Below are positions 49,867 to 60,672 of a stretch of 64,000 nucleotides of DNA, one piece after another. Position 1 is the first letter of the stretch, and each line of letters opens with the position of its first letter. A model generated the notes under the pieces. It did not search any database, was not told where the DNA came from, and saw only the letters and a program-made list of their open reading frames with translations. The stretch spans positions 930,001 to 994,000 of the forward strand of contig JASBNA010000012.1 of assembly GCA_038087015.1 (NCBI GenBank), written 5' to 3'. The position numbers and the translations under genes were made by a program. This DNA comes from Cerrena zonata. Its lineage: Eukaryota > Basidiomycota > Agaricomycetes > Polyporales > Cerrenaceae.

Positions 49867-52800
49867 CAATAATACTATCTGAGAAGTTCTGAATAGCCTG
49901 AGTGAAAAAATAAAATTAGTCAAATTCCAGCCAAAAATACTCAGATATTCTCAGAGCTCCTTAGGCCATCTTAGACTGTCTCAGGGCATCTCAGATGATT
50001 ACGGACTTTGCTGATGAAGAAGAGGAATACAAGGAATGCTGTCTGGGAGAAAAAAAAGCCCAAACATAAAAAGAATTCAGTTTCCCATTCTTTTTCCCAT
50101 CCCTCATACTTTAATCTCTCTCTGTCTACCACATTCTTTCTCTTCAACTTCTGACATGTATCCTCTTTCCTATCATCTCACTTGCTCTTACTTATAAACT
50201 TGCTCCTTAATCATAGACCTACCTCATCAAAAAAGTCATTGTCCCACTATTATATAATAGTCTTAGCTCATGTATTCCTCAAGTCTCTCCTACTTATCTT
50301 CTCAAAAGGCAACTAGTAATGAACCAAACACCATTGAGTAGAAACCCACTGTCAGATTTGTCATATATATTTAAACCATGGGTTGATAATATGACTATAC
50401 AATATAAGGCCTTTTACTCTCATTAGTATCTCAAATACTATAGCCTTGTAGAGAAGTCAATTTAGAGATAGCATCAGAATACATACTGCAGAAAGTGAAC
50501 TAATTGAGGAGGAGATTGTGCAGTAGTACAAGGCATACACTTCTTCACATTTCACTGAGTGAAAAGATCTCAAATGCTGTCTGGACAAGTTGCATTAAGA
50601 ATCTCTTTACACCTCTGACCACCAATGCTAGCAACCTTGAGCATCTTCCTAATGTTCCAGTTAGGAGTTTTATTATGTATCATCATACAAGGGTAGTTGA
50701 GAAATATATATACTTTGTTGATATTAGATAGATCATGATTTCTAGGAATATTTATACCCTGAGTATTGATTGTATATAGTATAGAATACCTATGTTGCAC
50801 TATGTCAGCACACAGCTTGATAAGATATTGCTTTACAGACTTCATAATAGATCTGAAATCTATGTTAGAACAACTGCTGATTTTCTGTTCATCATATTTT
50901 TGGAGAACTTGTTCTTCTACCCTTTAATCTGACCATTAATAAAGGTCCCTATAATATTGCTTAGTTGCTGACAGAAGAGTATTAGTTTTTATTTTACTTT
51001 ACAGATTTCTCTTATTTGGTGACTTACCATCCTCACAAAAAGTCAAAATGCAAGAGCATTTGGGTGACTGGTGTTCATATAATAGCTTCAATATATGTCT
51101 GAATTTATGCAAGATTACACCTTGCTCCTTAGGGATTATAGTTATTATAGACAACTTGATACAATTGAAGTTTATAGTAGCCTCATTGTCAGGAATGCCT
51201 ATGTACTCCCAACTATTATAGATCCAGCTTTTAGTGAGGCCAACAAAACTGATACAAATTGTTCCGCCACACTCAATCTTTCTAAACTTGATGTTGGTGT
51301 ACCAGGTCCACTCTTTCATAGTACAATCAACTTTGGATTGTTGAATATTGTTTCTATCTATATAGGAGTAAGTGATAATCTATAAGGAGTTAGCCTCAGG
51401 TAAAGATATTAAAGGTAAATTGTATAGAATTATTGTCTCAGAGATATTTGGACTGAGTTACAGTGGTATGACAAGGATCATTTTCCTCTACTTTTTCTCC
51501 TATCTTTGAAAAATGATTAGAGAGATCAGAGAGTAATATGATAGTAGCATAGAACAAGAAGTTAGGTTTGAGCAGCAGAATCTTGAACCAAAAACAGAAT
51601 AGTTGGACTACTAGTACTCAGGTAGAATTCTGTAGATATATAAAGCTATCATAAATATACTGTTTATAAGAGGTGATGTAATGACACTGTTTCTGTGGTG
51701 GAACCATAAATTTTGGGTTGTTGCATACCTAGACATAAGTTATGATTTTAAGGATGACTATATGTCCACTGTTAGAACAGGCCATATGTCCAGTTTAATT
51801 GTTTGGTTTTTGCTGTCTTTGATTATCTGCACTATTACCTGCTCAAATTGTAACTTATTAGCTGACTTCTTTTAGAAATTCTATTTTAAAGCCACTATAC
51901 ATGCTTTTATCAACTTGAGACTTTGTGTCCAGATCATATCCTCTTTATTTACAGAGTTTCTCACAATGTAGTGAATGTATATATGGCATAGGTCATCATC
52001 ATGTATTAAAAGAGATTGCTTTTGGAAGTCTCAATTGCTATCATAAGTATATACATCTGAGGTTCTAGTATTTCTCAACAAATCTTCTTTAAGATATGTC
52101 TGCTAATCACTTCATACTCTCATTGCTTATAAAACTTTATGCTAAATGTGATCTTATATATAGCTGTGAAAAAGGTAGGTTTACCATATCATGAAGGCTC
52201 TGAGAGTTTGCTTCCATCCTTATTTTATCATAGACATGGTACTTGAATAGATCCCTGGAGGTGACCTTTACAGTTACGTAGAAACTTATAGGGCACCCTG
52301 TAAATGTTTTATACTTTGGCATTGAGAGAGGGTATACTTTGCCCTGTTCTATTGTCAACTGATGAGAAGATGAATATCAATCTACAATCATCAAATTAAC
52401 ACAGTGGTATCATGTGCTTGTGCCTACTTTAGCTATGTAGATATAAGTCTTTCCTTTTGATCACTGTTTATTGACCTTCCTGATATCTCCTGAAGTATGT
52501 CCATATGAATAAATAGAATAGCTAACAGAGATTTGAAGTTAGATAACATCCTTCTATCTAGTCATCAGGAAACATTACATCTCTCTGAGAGTGCCAGTTC
52601 AGAGACTGTTAGAGGCTTCAGATATGGTTTCTGATGTCTTAGAGTACAAGGACTCAGAAGGATTGAAAATCAATATATATATCTTCAATGCATAGTATCA
52701 GAAGATTTTGATATCCAAAACTTTTCCATTCTTCAGAATATTCAGTATTCAGGGTATAGCACTCTGGTCCTTCTCAGGCTGGCAGACTCTATCAGAAAAG

Positions 52801-53669
52801 CTCATATCTCAAACCTCAGGTTACAAGGGGTAAATATTAATATTAATAGTGGCTCTATTGTAACTGGTCAAAATGAATTAGAAATGAATGTAATTATATG
52901 AAACTCTGCAACTGTGATTCAACCTATCGTAGGTCTATTCACTTTCCCTGACAGACAACTGCTTATAGTGGTTGAACATAGCAGCATATCCACCCCAGGT
53001 ACTACTACTTGTATTCAAATATGCATTGTTAATATTGGTTCAATTTTGAGGCCTTGACAAATTGAGCTCCAGTAGTGAGGATTGCTTTGAAATCTTCTGG
53101 AACATCTGCAGCAGAAGCACTTTACATCTTTTCAGTGGTCACATTACTATAATTTTCTACTAAGAACTGATTTGTAGCATTAAAGAAAATACCAGTCTCC
53201 CACATAGTGAATGCACATTTGACTTATGTGATGGTTAGCAACAGAATAAAACACTAAGGGAGCATCATAAAGCTCACCACTATTGCTGTGAGTACCACAG
53301 CAGCTTCAGGAAGTTCATTAGTTCCATCTGTCTGTTTGGTCCCTTGAATACTTCTGAGATGCATGACAAGGGTCTTCAATATAAATTCCCATTAAAAGGC
53401 TTCATAAGGCTTCTATAATAATATAGTAATATTAAGCAGAGACTTCTCAAGATTTGGAGATTGGTTTAGTGCCAAAATGGACTGTATTGTATCTTATCAC
53501 CCAACATAGTAGGTTCAGCCCAGTATGCAGCACCAATCTCATACTCCATTGTGTCCTTAATGTACATCTTGACTTTTGCAATGGTACCAGATAAGCTGAG
53601 ATATAATTTTACCACATTTTTGGCCTTATTTCCCAATGATTTTTGCTATATGTAAATTGCCTGCTCTAC
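49867..53669. other. AT-rich stretch with unclassified broken coding pieces
   Basis: No intact gene. On the minus strand, frames at 52137-52358, 50999-51319 and 50570-50845 read like parts of one decayed protein (for example FLNYPCMMIHNKTPNWNIRK), but I do not recognise the family. Another minus-strand piece near 53.0-53.35 kb (DVPEDFKAILTTGAQFVKAS) has protein-like composition and in-frame stops. They are most likely transposon remnants. Confidence 0.35.
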
Positions 53670-53837
53670 TAAGGAAGAATAAGTCAATACAGTAGACAAT
53701 AGAATACAGGAGTAAGAATATACCACATTAAATACTTTGCTTCTCTTAGTTATATTGTAAAACTCCTTGTGGTAGATAGTATAGTATATTCTTACTCCTG
53801 TATTCTATTGTCTACTATATTGACTTATTCTTCCTAG
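53670..53837. repeat. 168-bp inverted repeat (hairpin)
   Basis: Arms of about 53 bp (53670-53724 and 53785-53837) are near-perfect complements; the left begins AAGGAAGAATAAGTCAATAC. The loop is about 60 bp. It could be a small MITE or one end of the element that follows. Confidence 0.7.
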
Positions 53838-53879
53838 GTGAGAAAAAACCTACCCTGATAATTGGTTCTACTTTAGATC

Positions 53880-55835
53880 TAAATTAGATCTAATTTTTAT
53901 CATATTTTTAATAGTACTAATATATCTAATTACCCACATATTTTGTGCTAATTTTGATAAGTTCTCTAATTGTAGACTAAGATTTTATCTAATTTTCCTA
54001 ATGTTAGAGTAGATTTGGTCTAGTTTTGATAATTAGTCTAGCCAAAAACAGAGTTTCATCTAATTTTACTAATATTAGATAGCTTGATCTTATTGGAACA
54101 TAGTTTCTATCTAATAGTTCTGATATCTCTAATCAAACAATGGTTTTCTTCTAATTGAATGTAAGTATTTATCTAATATTGTTAATCTATCTAACTAGAA
54201 ACATATTTCTCTCTAATTCTTCTAGTTCTGAGATATATATACCTATACCAGTACTAACCCTGTTTTAATGTAGTATGTAAATATCAACTCTAACCCACTG
54301 TCATTATTGCTACTGGTTTCCAAAATATCAGCTAAAAATATCTATTTTTTCAAGTTTTATAGAGTATTTACTTAATTAATTATATAATATTGATATATAC
54401 AAGCCTCAGATCTATACTCCCCTCAAAATTCTGATCTGAATGATATATAATATATCTCTAATCTATAAGAAATAATAGAGAAATCTTGAATATTCAAAAC
54501 TGGATAACTTAGAGATTATCTCTTACTAAATTGATTATAGATTGTGATCCAGCACTCCAATCAGCTCTGTTGAAGCTGCACTGGAAAGCTCAGATCAGGG
54601 CTTTTGAATGCACCCTCACATACCTTGTTATATCATCCCTAGGACTTTGAGCATTGTCTACAAGATACTATATCTTCCTTTATCTTTTCCTCCCTATCTC
54701 CCTTAGCTGTAATTGGTTTCTCTTGATCCTAGGCTCATTCTGATACACTTCATAGCTGCTATGCTTTTTCTTCTATCATATTGCTACTTTCTCATACTTT
54801 TGGAGGATTTACTGGTATGTTTTGCTTACTTCTCCAGGCACATTGCTTAATTTTATTATATGTTCCAGATCCACCTAATCTTTTTCTTCTCTATCCCAGT
54901 CTGCATACTCAATGCTTGCAGCAACTACTTAGCTCACTTTTCCCTTCTTCTCAGCTCACCAGTATGAATAGCTATTATCCCTGGACCTCTCATCTCCTCT
55001 TATCTCCTTGGATACTTTTAGAATATTCTCACATCATTCTCCTTTATTTTTATTCATCTCCTCATAATTACTTAGCTTGTATACCCTTATCTAGTAGCTA
55101 TACTCTCATGACCACTATCCTCATTTTTTTTAGGTAGTCCTTTCCCTCTATCTCACTTCTCACTTTAGTTACTGCTTTCTCTTCTTATTGTTTCCTCCAC
55201 TCTCCTTCCTTCTCACTGAGGTCCCCTTTTCTATTATTTCCAGTTAGTACTTAAGGACTGCCTGTAATGTAATAATACCCTAGACTGAATCTATATGGAT
55301 TTACCCCTGTAACTCTTGACCCTTTGCTTGCTTGACTCAGCTAGCTTCATCTGTACTTGAGGCTTGCTAGAGTTTGCAAACTCAAACCTCAGAGAACTGT
55401 ACTGAATGATTAGAGTGAACTCTCATCTTAGGTTTAGGATAACCCAGTCCTTATTCCTACTCAACCCCTTTGACCTCAACCTTGACTACATTATATTAGC
55501 TCTACCATATAACAAATCTCTCTTCTTTGCACTCTTTCTCTAGTACTTTCATCATCCAACCTTGATGGTAAATAGTTAAGCTGCTATGTTTAAGTAGTTC
55601 TAGCCTCTGATCTTGTCTCTGTCTCTTTATATAAGCACTTTGTTGTCTTGATAGCTATTATCTTATTTGTTATTTCAAGTTATATCTACTTTATATTTTT
55701 AATAGTAATAGAATATTTTTCTCAATATTAGATAAAACTATAGTGTGAATTAGATAAAAATAAAGTCTAAGTTACATCTAATTTAGATCAAATTAGATAT
55801 AATTATGTATAAGATATAAGATTATGAAAAAGAGG
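53880..55835. repeat. region bounded by inverted clusters of TCTAAT motifs
   Basis: About 53880-54230 is packed with degenerate TCTAATTTT-type units roughly every 20-35 bp. At about 55700-55820 the reverse complement (ATTAGAT) recurs several times. Between them lies AT-rich DNA without a recognisable gene; a 118-codon frame at 54781-55137 is compositionally skewed. Subterminal repeats in opposite orientation are a feature of some DNA transposons, so this may be a non-autonomous element. No terminal inverted repeat was identified. Confidence 0.35.
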
Positions 55836-56011
55836 TTCTTGTAACTCTGCTGGGCTACATCCTCCACTGACACATTCCCGATCTGGCTACTTCTATTCTA
55901 CCCATCTCTTACCTCAGCACATAATCTACTATATAGTCTTCCCTCCCTCCTTTGTTAACACTAGCTCACACTCATGCTCGCTACTGCTTAATGAAGATAT
56001 CTTGTGTCTAT

Positions 56012-56385
56012 CACTAGGCTGGAAACCTAATTTTAGGCTCAAAAAAAGGTGGAAAATCAGTCATAAAATATAATGATTTTTAAACAACTTTTCCAGCCAA
56101 AAAAATGAAATCAAACTCAAAGTTCTTAGAACATTTTGTGAATACAAGAATTCAACAAAAAATTGAGAAAATATGAAGCATAAAACTGTGAGTTCCCACT
56201 CACAACACAGTTTTTCTATCCTAAAAACTTAAAGTTTAATATTTATTTTTTGAATGCACAGAATGTTATAAGAACTTTGAATTTTATTTTGTTTTTTTGG
56301 CTGGAAAAGTTGTTTAAAAATCATTATATTTTATGACTGATTTTCCACCTTTTTTTGAGCCTAAAATTAGGTTTACAGCCCAGTG
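56012..56385. mobile_element. 374-bp palindromic MITE, copy 2
   Basis: Ends CACTAGGCTGGAAACC and GGTTTACAGCCCAGTG are inverted copies, with arms near-identical for over 110 bp (for example AAAATCAGTCATAAAATATA). Flanking triplets are TAT on both sides, a possible target duplication. Same family as 41612-41983; the arms here are better preserved. Confidence 0.8.
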
Positions 56386-56429
56386 TATTCATCTCTGTCT
56401 GAACTAGTGAAGCCATCCTTACACTTTTT

Positions 56430-57390
56430 TTGAATACTCACAGCTTCATTGTTTGCACTGTTGTCAGTGTTGTTCACGCCTGCCAACCTTGTAAACTACC
56501 CCACACTATTCTCCTGTTTCTCACACTGTCACCTACAATCCATAGTCAATTAGCTATTGCCGCTGGGCTCCTGCCTCCTCTGAACACCTTCAGTATGCTC
56601 GCTAACATACCTGCCAGCACTGAGCTCTCACCAGCGACTGCTCTCATGACTCCTCTGTCCTCCGTCCCATCACTTGAGAGTTTTGATAATATCGAGTTCA
56701 ACATTCCTTTGCTGCTGTCTCCCACATTCTCCAAATCATCTTCGGATTCTGACCACAGCTTTTTCATCACACCCACTATGTCCACTGACAATGCTAAGGT
56801 CTTGGCTTCTCCCAAGAACATTCTCATCCTCATAGTGGGCAAGATTCAACTGGATGCACTTACTGATTAGATCCATAAGTGCTGTCAGTACTTTAAGACC
56901 AATAGGAAGTTACTTCCTGAAGACCATGTTGCTAGCGCTACTGTGGGTTTGCAGGACCCCTTGGTGCAGGACTGGTACTATAACTCCTCCGATGTTTTCG
57001 ACAGTCTTACTTTTGAAGAGTTTACATTGGTTTTGAAGAAGCACTGGTTAAAAGCTGGCTGGGAAGATGATATTGTAATATTTATCATCTGCGCCTGTCA
57101 GTTGGAATGAGAGCTGTTCAAGGATTGGGTCATCATCCTCAAGAAGAAGAACACATTATTGAAGGGCACCAATGCTCATTTTGATGATGGTCATTTGCAT
57201 TCACAGATTGCTGTGAACACAGTTGATAATGTATGTCAAGCTGTGAATCTGGAACACATCAGATCTATTGGAGATTTCAAGGAGTGGAAAGAAGCTCTGA
57301 CTCGTGTCAATGTCCAACGTGTGAAGGATCACACACATATTGAAGCTCATTTCACTTCCCTGCTTGCCTCGCATGTACTCCTTCCTCTTG
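56430..57390 (+). mobile_element. retrotransposon gag-like relic
   Basis: A serine-rich N-terminal region (open 56430-56870) is followed, past a stop, by DPLVQDWYYNSSDVFDSLTF, then EEFTLVLKKHWLKAGWEDDI, KDWVIILKKKNTLLKGT and a C-terminal frame 57159-57413 with HIRSIGDFKEWKEALTRV. This matches gag-like capsid regions of basidiomycete LTR retrotransposons. In-frame stops at about 56868 and 57107 and an LTR inserted at 57391 show it is dead. Protease, reverse transcriptase and integrase were not found nearby. Confidence 0.6.
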
Positions 57391-57777
57391 TGTTAAACTT
57401 CGTGTTTTGGTGATGTTCCACCTTATCTATTCTATCTTTTGACTTCATAAACGGACTCTGTAGACACTCAGCTTCCAGTAGCACTTTTCCCCTTCGCTCT
57501 AGCTTCAGTATTTAGTGCTCCACCCAATGCAGGGTGGACTTGTGTTTCATTTCGCTTTTCTTCACTTATTGCCGAGCCTTCAGCGCTTAACTCGGCTATA
57601 GCCGGGTTCTCCTTCCTATCTAGTATACCTGGTCACTTTCAGGGCTCTCTAACTGCTCTCATTGTGTTCCAGGCAAGTATTGTAATTACCTCTCAATCCA
57701 ACTGCTCTCATTGTGTTCCAGAGCATTTGTGTGTCCCCCAGGTCGATCTATTCCCTGGTTTAAGTCACCCTTTAACA
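57391..57777 (+). mobile_element. solo LTR, 387 bp, plus orientation
   Basis: Begins TGTTAAA and ends TTTAACA, a perfect 7-bp terminal inverted repeat of the TG...CA type. Contains two copies of AACTGCTCTCATTGTGTTCC about 47 bp apart. About 96% identical to the inverted copy at 60286-60672. Flanks TCTTG and AATTG do not give a clear target duplication. Confidence 0.75.
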
Positions 57778-57998
57778 AATTGGATGATGGGGATCTTTGA
57801 ATAAATCTGACTATGAGATGCAAGAGGACATCATTATTACACAAATTCCCTATGTGCTATGCATATCTTCTCAAGAATATATCCAGTATCTACTCGGTAT
57901 ACTTGTGAGAGCTAACCTGCACAGATTGTGACAATGTATGTGTTGATGTCAGCACAATCATAGAATACTATTAGACAAATATTCATACATATATCTGA

Positions 57999-60247
57999 CT
58001 ACTCTACTGCTATAGTCTGTGCACACTTCACCTCTAAGTTACGTGCTGCCTTATTTTGCACATGAGTTGCAGCGGCCTTTTCCACTGTTTGACAACATTT
58101 TATGGGTCCCAATATTTGAAGTTGACCTGCAAGGGATTCGTGTAGCACGGCATGGTCAGCAATAAGAGGACACAGTTTTGTCAGCTCGCGAGAGAGTGAG
58201 GAGCGAAGAAGGGCAGCATTGTGATGGGCATATGTATTAATAAAAAAGCGTTGTAATAGTTCATACATAAGCATCTGATGTATTTGAGTTGCCTCTGATC
58301 ATTCTTGTTGCACCTGTTGGGTGTGCAACCTGCACCCACCAGACCGACAGCCATGCTGTGCATTGAAAACAAACAAAATATTCTGTACAAGAGTCTATCA
58401 ATAAAAATATACTTGAGATGGCATGAATGAGCTACCTTAGTGTCAACTATTGACACAGTATCGAGACGGTTTTTGCTACTTCTTGGACGTGTGAGGATAG
58501 GCATTCCAAGTCTACTATCATTCTCATTCTCAACCATAAATGTCTCAATGAGAATGGTTTCATCAAGGGAGTCTCTTGGCACTTCTGGTATCAGGATCTG
58601 GGAAATTCTGCCGACATGGATAGAACTATCACTGACAGACTATTCAAGCTATTTTTAGTGCACAATATAGTCATGGAAGACAATAAATATTACCTGAGGA
58701 TCATGAAAGAAGACTCAAGATCCTTCCCTAAAAATATCTCAGGAACAAGATATCACAGACTTCCCTTTGATCCATTTACCACAATGCTCAGAAATTTCTA
58801 GAGGAAGTCTTGCATCTTGTAGGTGAGAATGCCATTCCTGTGCTGCTGAAGCTTGCTTTGAACATCATTTGACAGTCCCTTCATCAAGGATCTGTCAGTT
58901 TTCATGCTCGTGTGAGTTCAACCATGTAGGCACATACCTGGGATGAGCGGCACCTGCTCAACTCAACTAAGGTGTCATTGTAGTTCTTGGTGGGTACGCA
59001 AAAAGTTCCACACCTCTTTCCCTCCTTGAACATATGTCCCTTCCTTCTTCCACCACCCCCTGCTTACTTAATGCTTGAATTGTTCCATGTGTGCTATCGC
59101 CTCTGCGATGTCATGGCTTGGGGCTTGGTGGTTGGAAAACATGCTACATAATCAGAAGATTGCATTCCAGCACTCAAATATCTCAGTTGTGAACCCAGGG
59201 ATGGGACTATTATTGCGAACATTTTGAGCAAGGTAAGTCAGGATGTGGAACTTAGCTTTATCCAGCACACATCGAGGATTGATCTTTGCCCATGTATCAA
59301 GCAAATTGTTGATTAACATTGTTAGATCACTCTACGATGTAAGCTTGGAGTAAGTAAACACATATTGCTATTGCGGTTGATGCTCACTTACTAAATATTC
59401 ATCAATGTTAGCAATAGAACCATAATACATAAGGGCTCCAAGTTCTCCAGTCGCTTGCCATAGTTCTAGATGGGTTTTTGATTCAAGCTCACCATAAAGA
59501 TGGAAGATTCCAACCTGCTGTAAGGCATAAAAATGTTTGCCGATCAGTCCATTCTTATATTTGACCATATATATTCCCCTTACAGGATACATATTCAAGC
59601 CATTGATAGAAGATGCCTCAATGCGAGCAGCAAATATTTGTTTTTGCTTTTCATTCCAGTCAGTAGTCATCTTATGCCATGCTTACTTTCCTGGACCAAG
59701 TAACCATGTATGCAGGCTTTCAACTGGTATGTATATCAAGGTCTAAACATATATAAATATGTTGCTCGTGATCTCAACAAAATTCTGATCACTTACCATC
59801 AAACCCCAAAAGAACACTGTAGTGATCACCTTGATGGAAAGCAGTACGTAGTGCTGTTGTTCTGGCAAGTAAGTAATTATTCTCTTATGTTATCAATTGC
59901 ATGAGCTCACATGAATCCACTGATAAAGCATTATACCTATTTTCTGGCTGCTTGAAGACTTACTCCCGAAGCTTGGTGGAGATTTCTTCTGAGATATTTT
60001 TCCTAATTGCTGCTCGATCATCGCATGTCCAGGTTTTTTAATTGAGATGCAGATCTCATGTCTGTTGACTGGTGAGACATATAGCAATTAGATCTTTCTT
60101 CTTCTGAATAATCTTGGCAATCCAGTGTTGTGCTATTGAATCTTTAATCCCGCTTGCAGTCTGCACTAACTTGACTGCAGTCTTGGTGCTTGTGATTGCA
60201 AGTTCGTATTGAGATTTGATCTCAGTGATCGTCTCATTCATTTCAAT
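57999..60247 (-). mobile_element. relic of an agaricomycete transposon-associated protein
   Basis: On the minus strand, N to C: ITEIKSQYELAITSTKTAV (60.2 kb), EICISIKKPGHAMIEQQLGK (60.05 kb), IFAARIEASSINGLNMYPV (59.63 kb), FYALQQVGIFHLYGELESK and LWQATGELGALMYYGSIANI (59.5 kb), INNLLDTWAKINPRCV (59.3 kb), FTTEIFECWNAIF and FSNHQAPSHDIAEAIAHMEQ (59.15 kb), then a C-terminal tail near 58.1 kb. This order is that of a large protein family repeatedly found with DNA transposons in agaricomycetes; I cannot name its catalytic role. Several stops and frame changes. Flanked by the two inverted solo LTRs. Confidence 0.5.
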
Positions 60248-60285
60248 TATGAAATTATATTACTTATAGAATACATGGTCTTATA

Positions 60286-60672
60286 TGTTAAAGGGTGACT
60301 TAAACCAGGGAATAGATTGACCTGGGGGACACATAAATGCTCTGGAACACAATGAGAGCAGTTAGAGTGAGAGGGAATTACAATACTTGCCTGGAACACA
60401 ATGAGAGCAGTTAGAGAGCTCTGAAAGCGACCAGGTATACTAGATAGGAAGGAGAACCCGGCTATAGCCGAGTTAAGCACTGAAGGCTCGGCAATAAGCA
60501 AAGAAAAGTGAAATGAAATACAAGTCCACCCTGCATTGGGTGGAGCACTAAATACTGAAGCTAGAGTGAAGGGGAAAAGTGCTACTGGAAGCTGAGTGTC
60601 TACAGAGTCCGTTTATGAAGTCAAAAGATAGAATAGATAAGGTAGAACATCACCAAAACATGAAGTTTAACA
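60286..60672 (-). mobile_element. solo LTR, 387 bp, minus orientation
   Basis: Same length and ends (TGTTAAA...TTTAACA) as the LTR at 57391-57777, in opposite orientation. Of about 16 differences, at least six are CpG in one copy and TpG or CpA in the other. Flanks TTATA and GGCAA do not match. Confidence 0.75.

Noticed and set aside
54781..55137. 118-codon plus-strand frame
   Set aside because: Composition is dominated by L, S, Y and H from CT-rich DNA and there is no recognisable domain.
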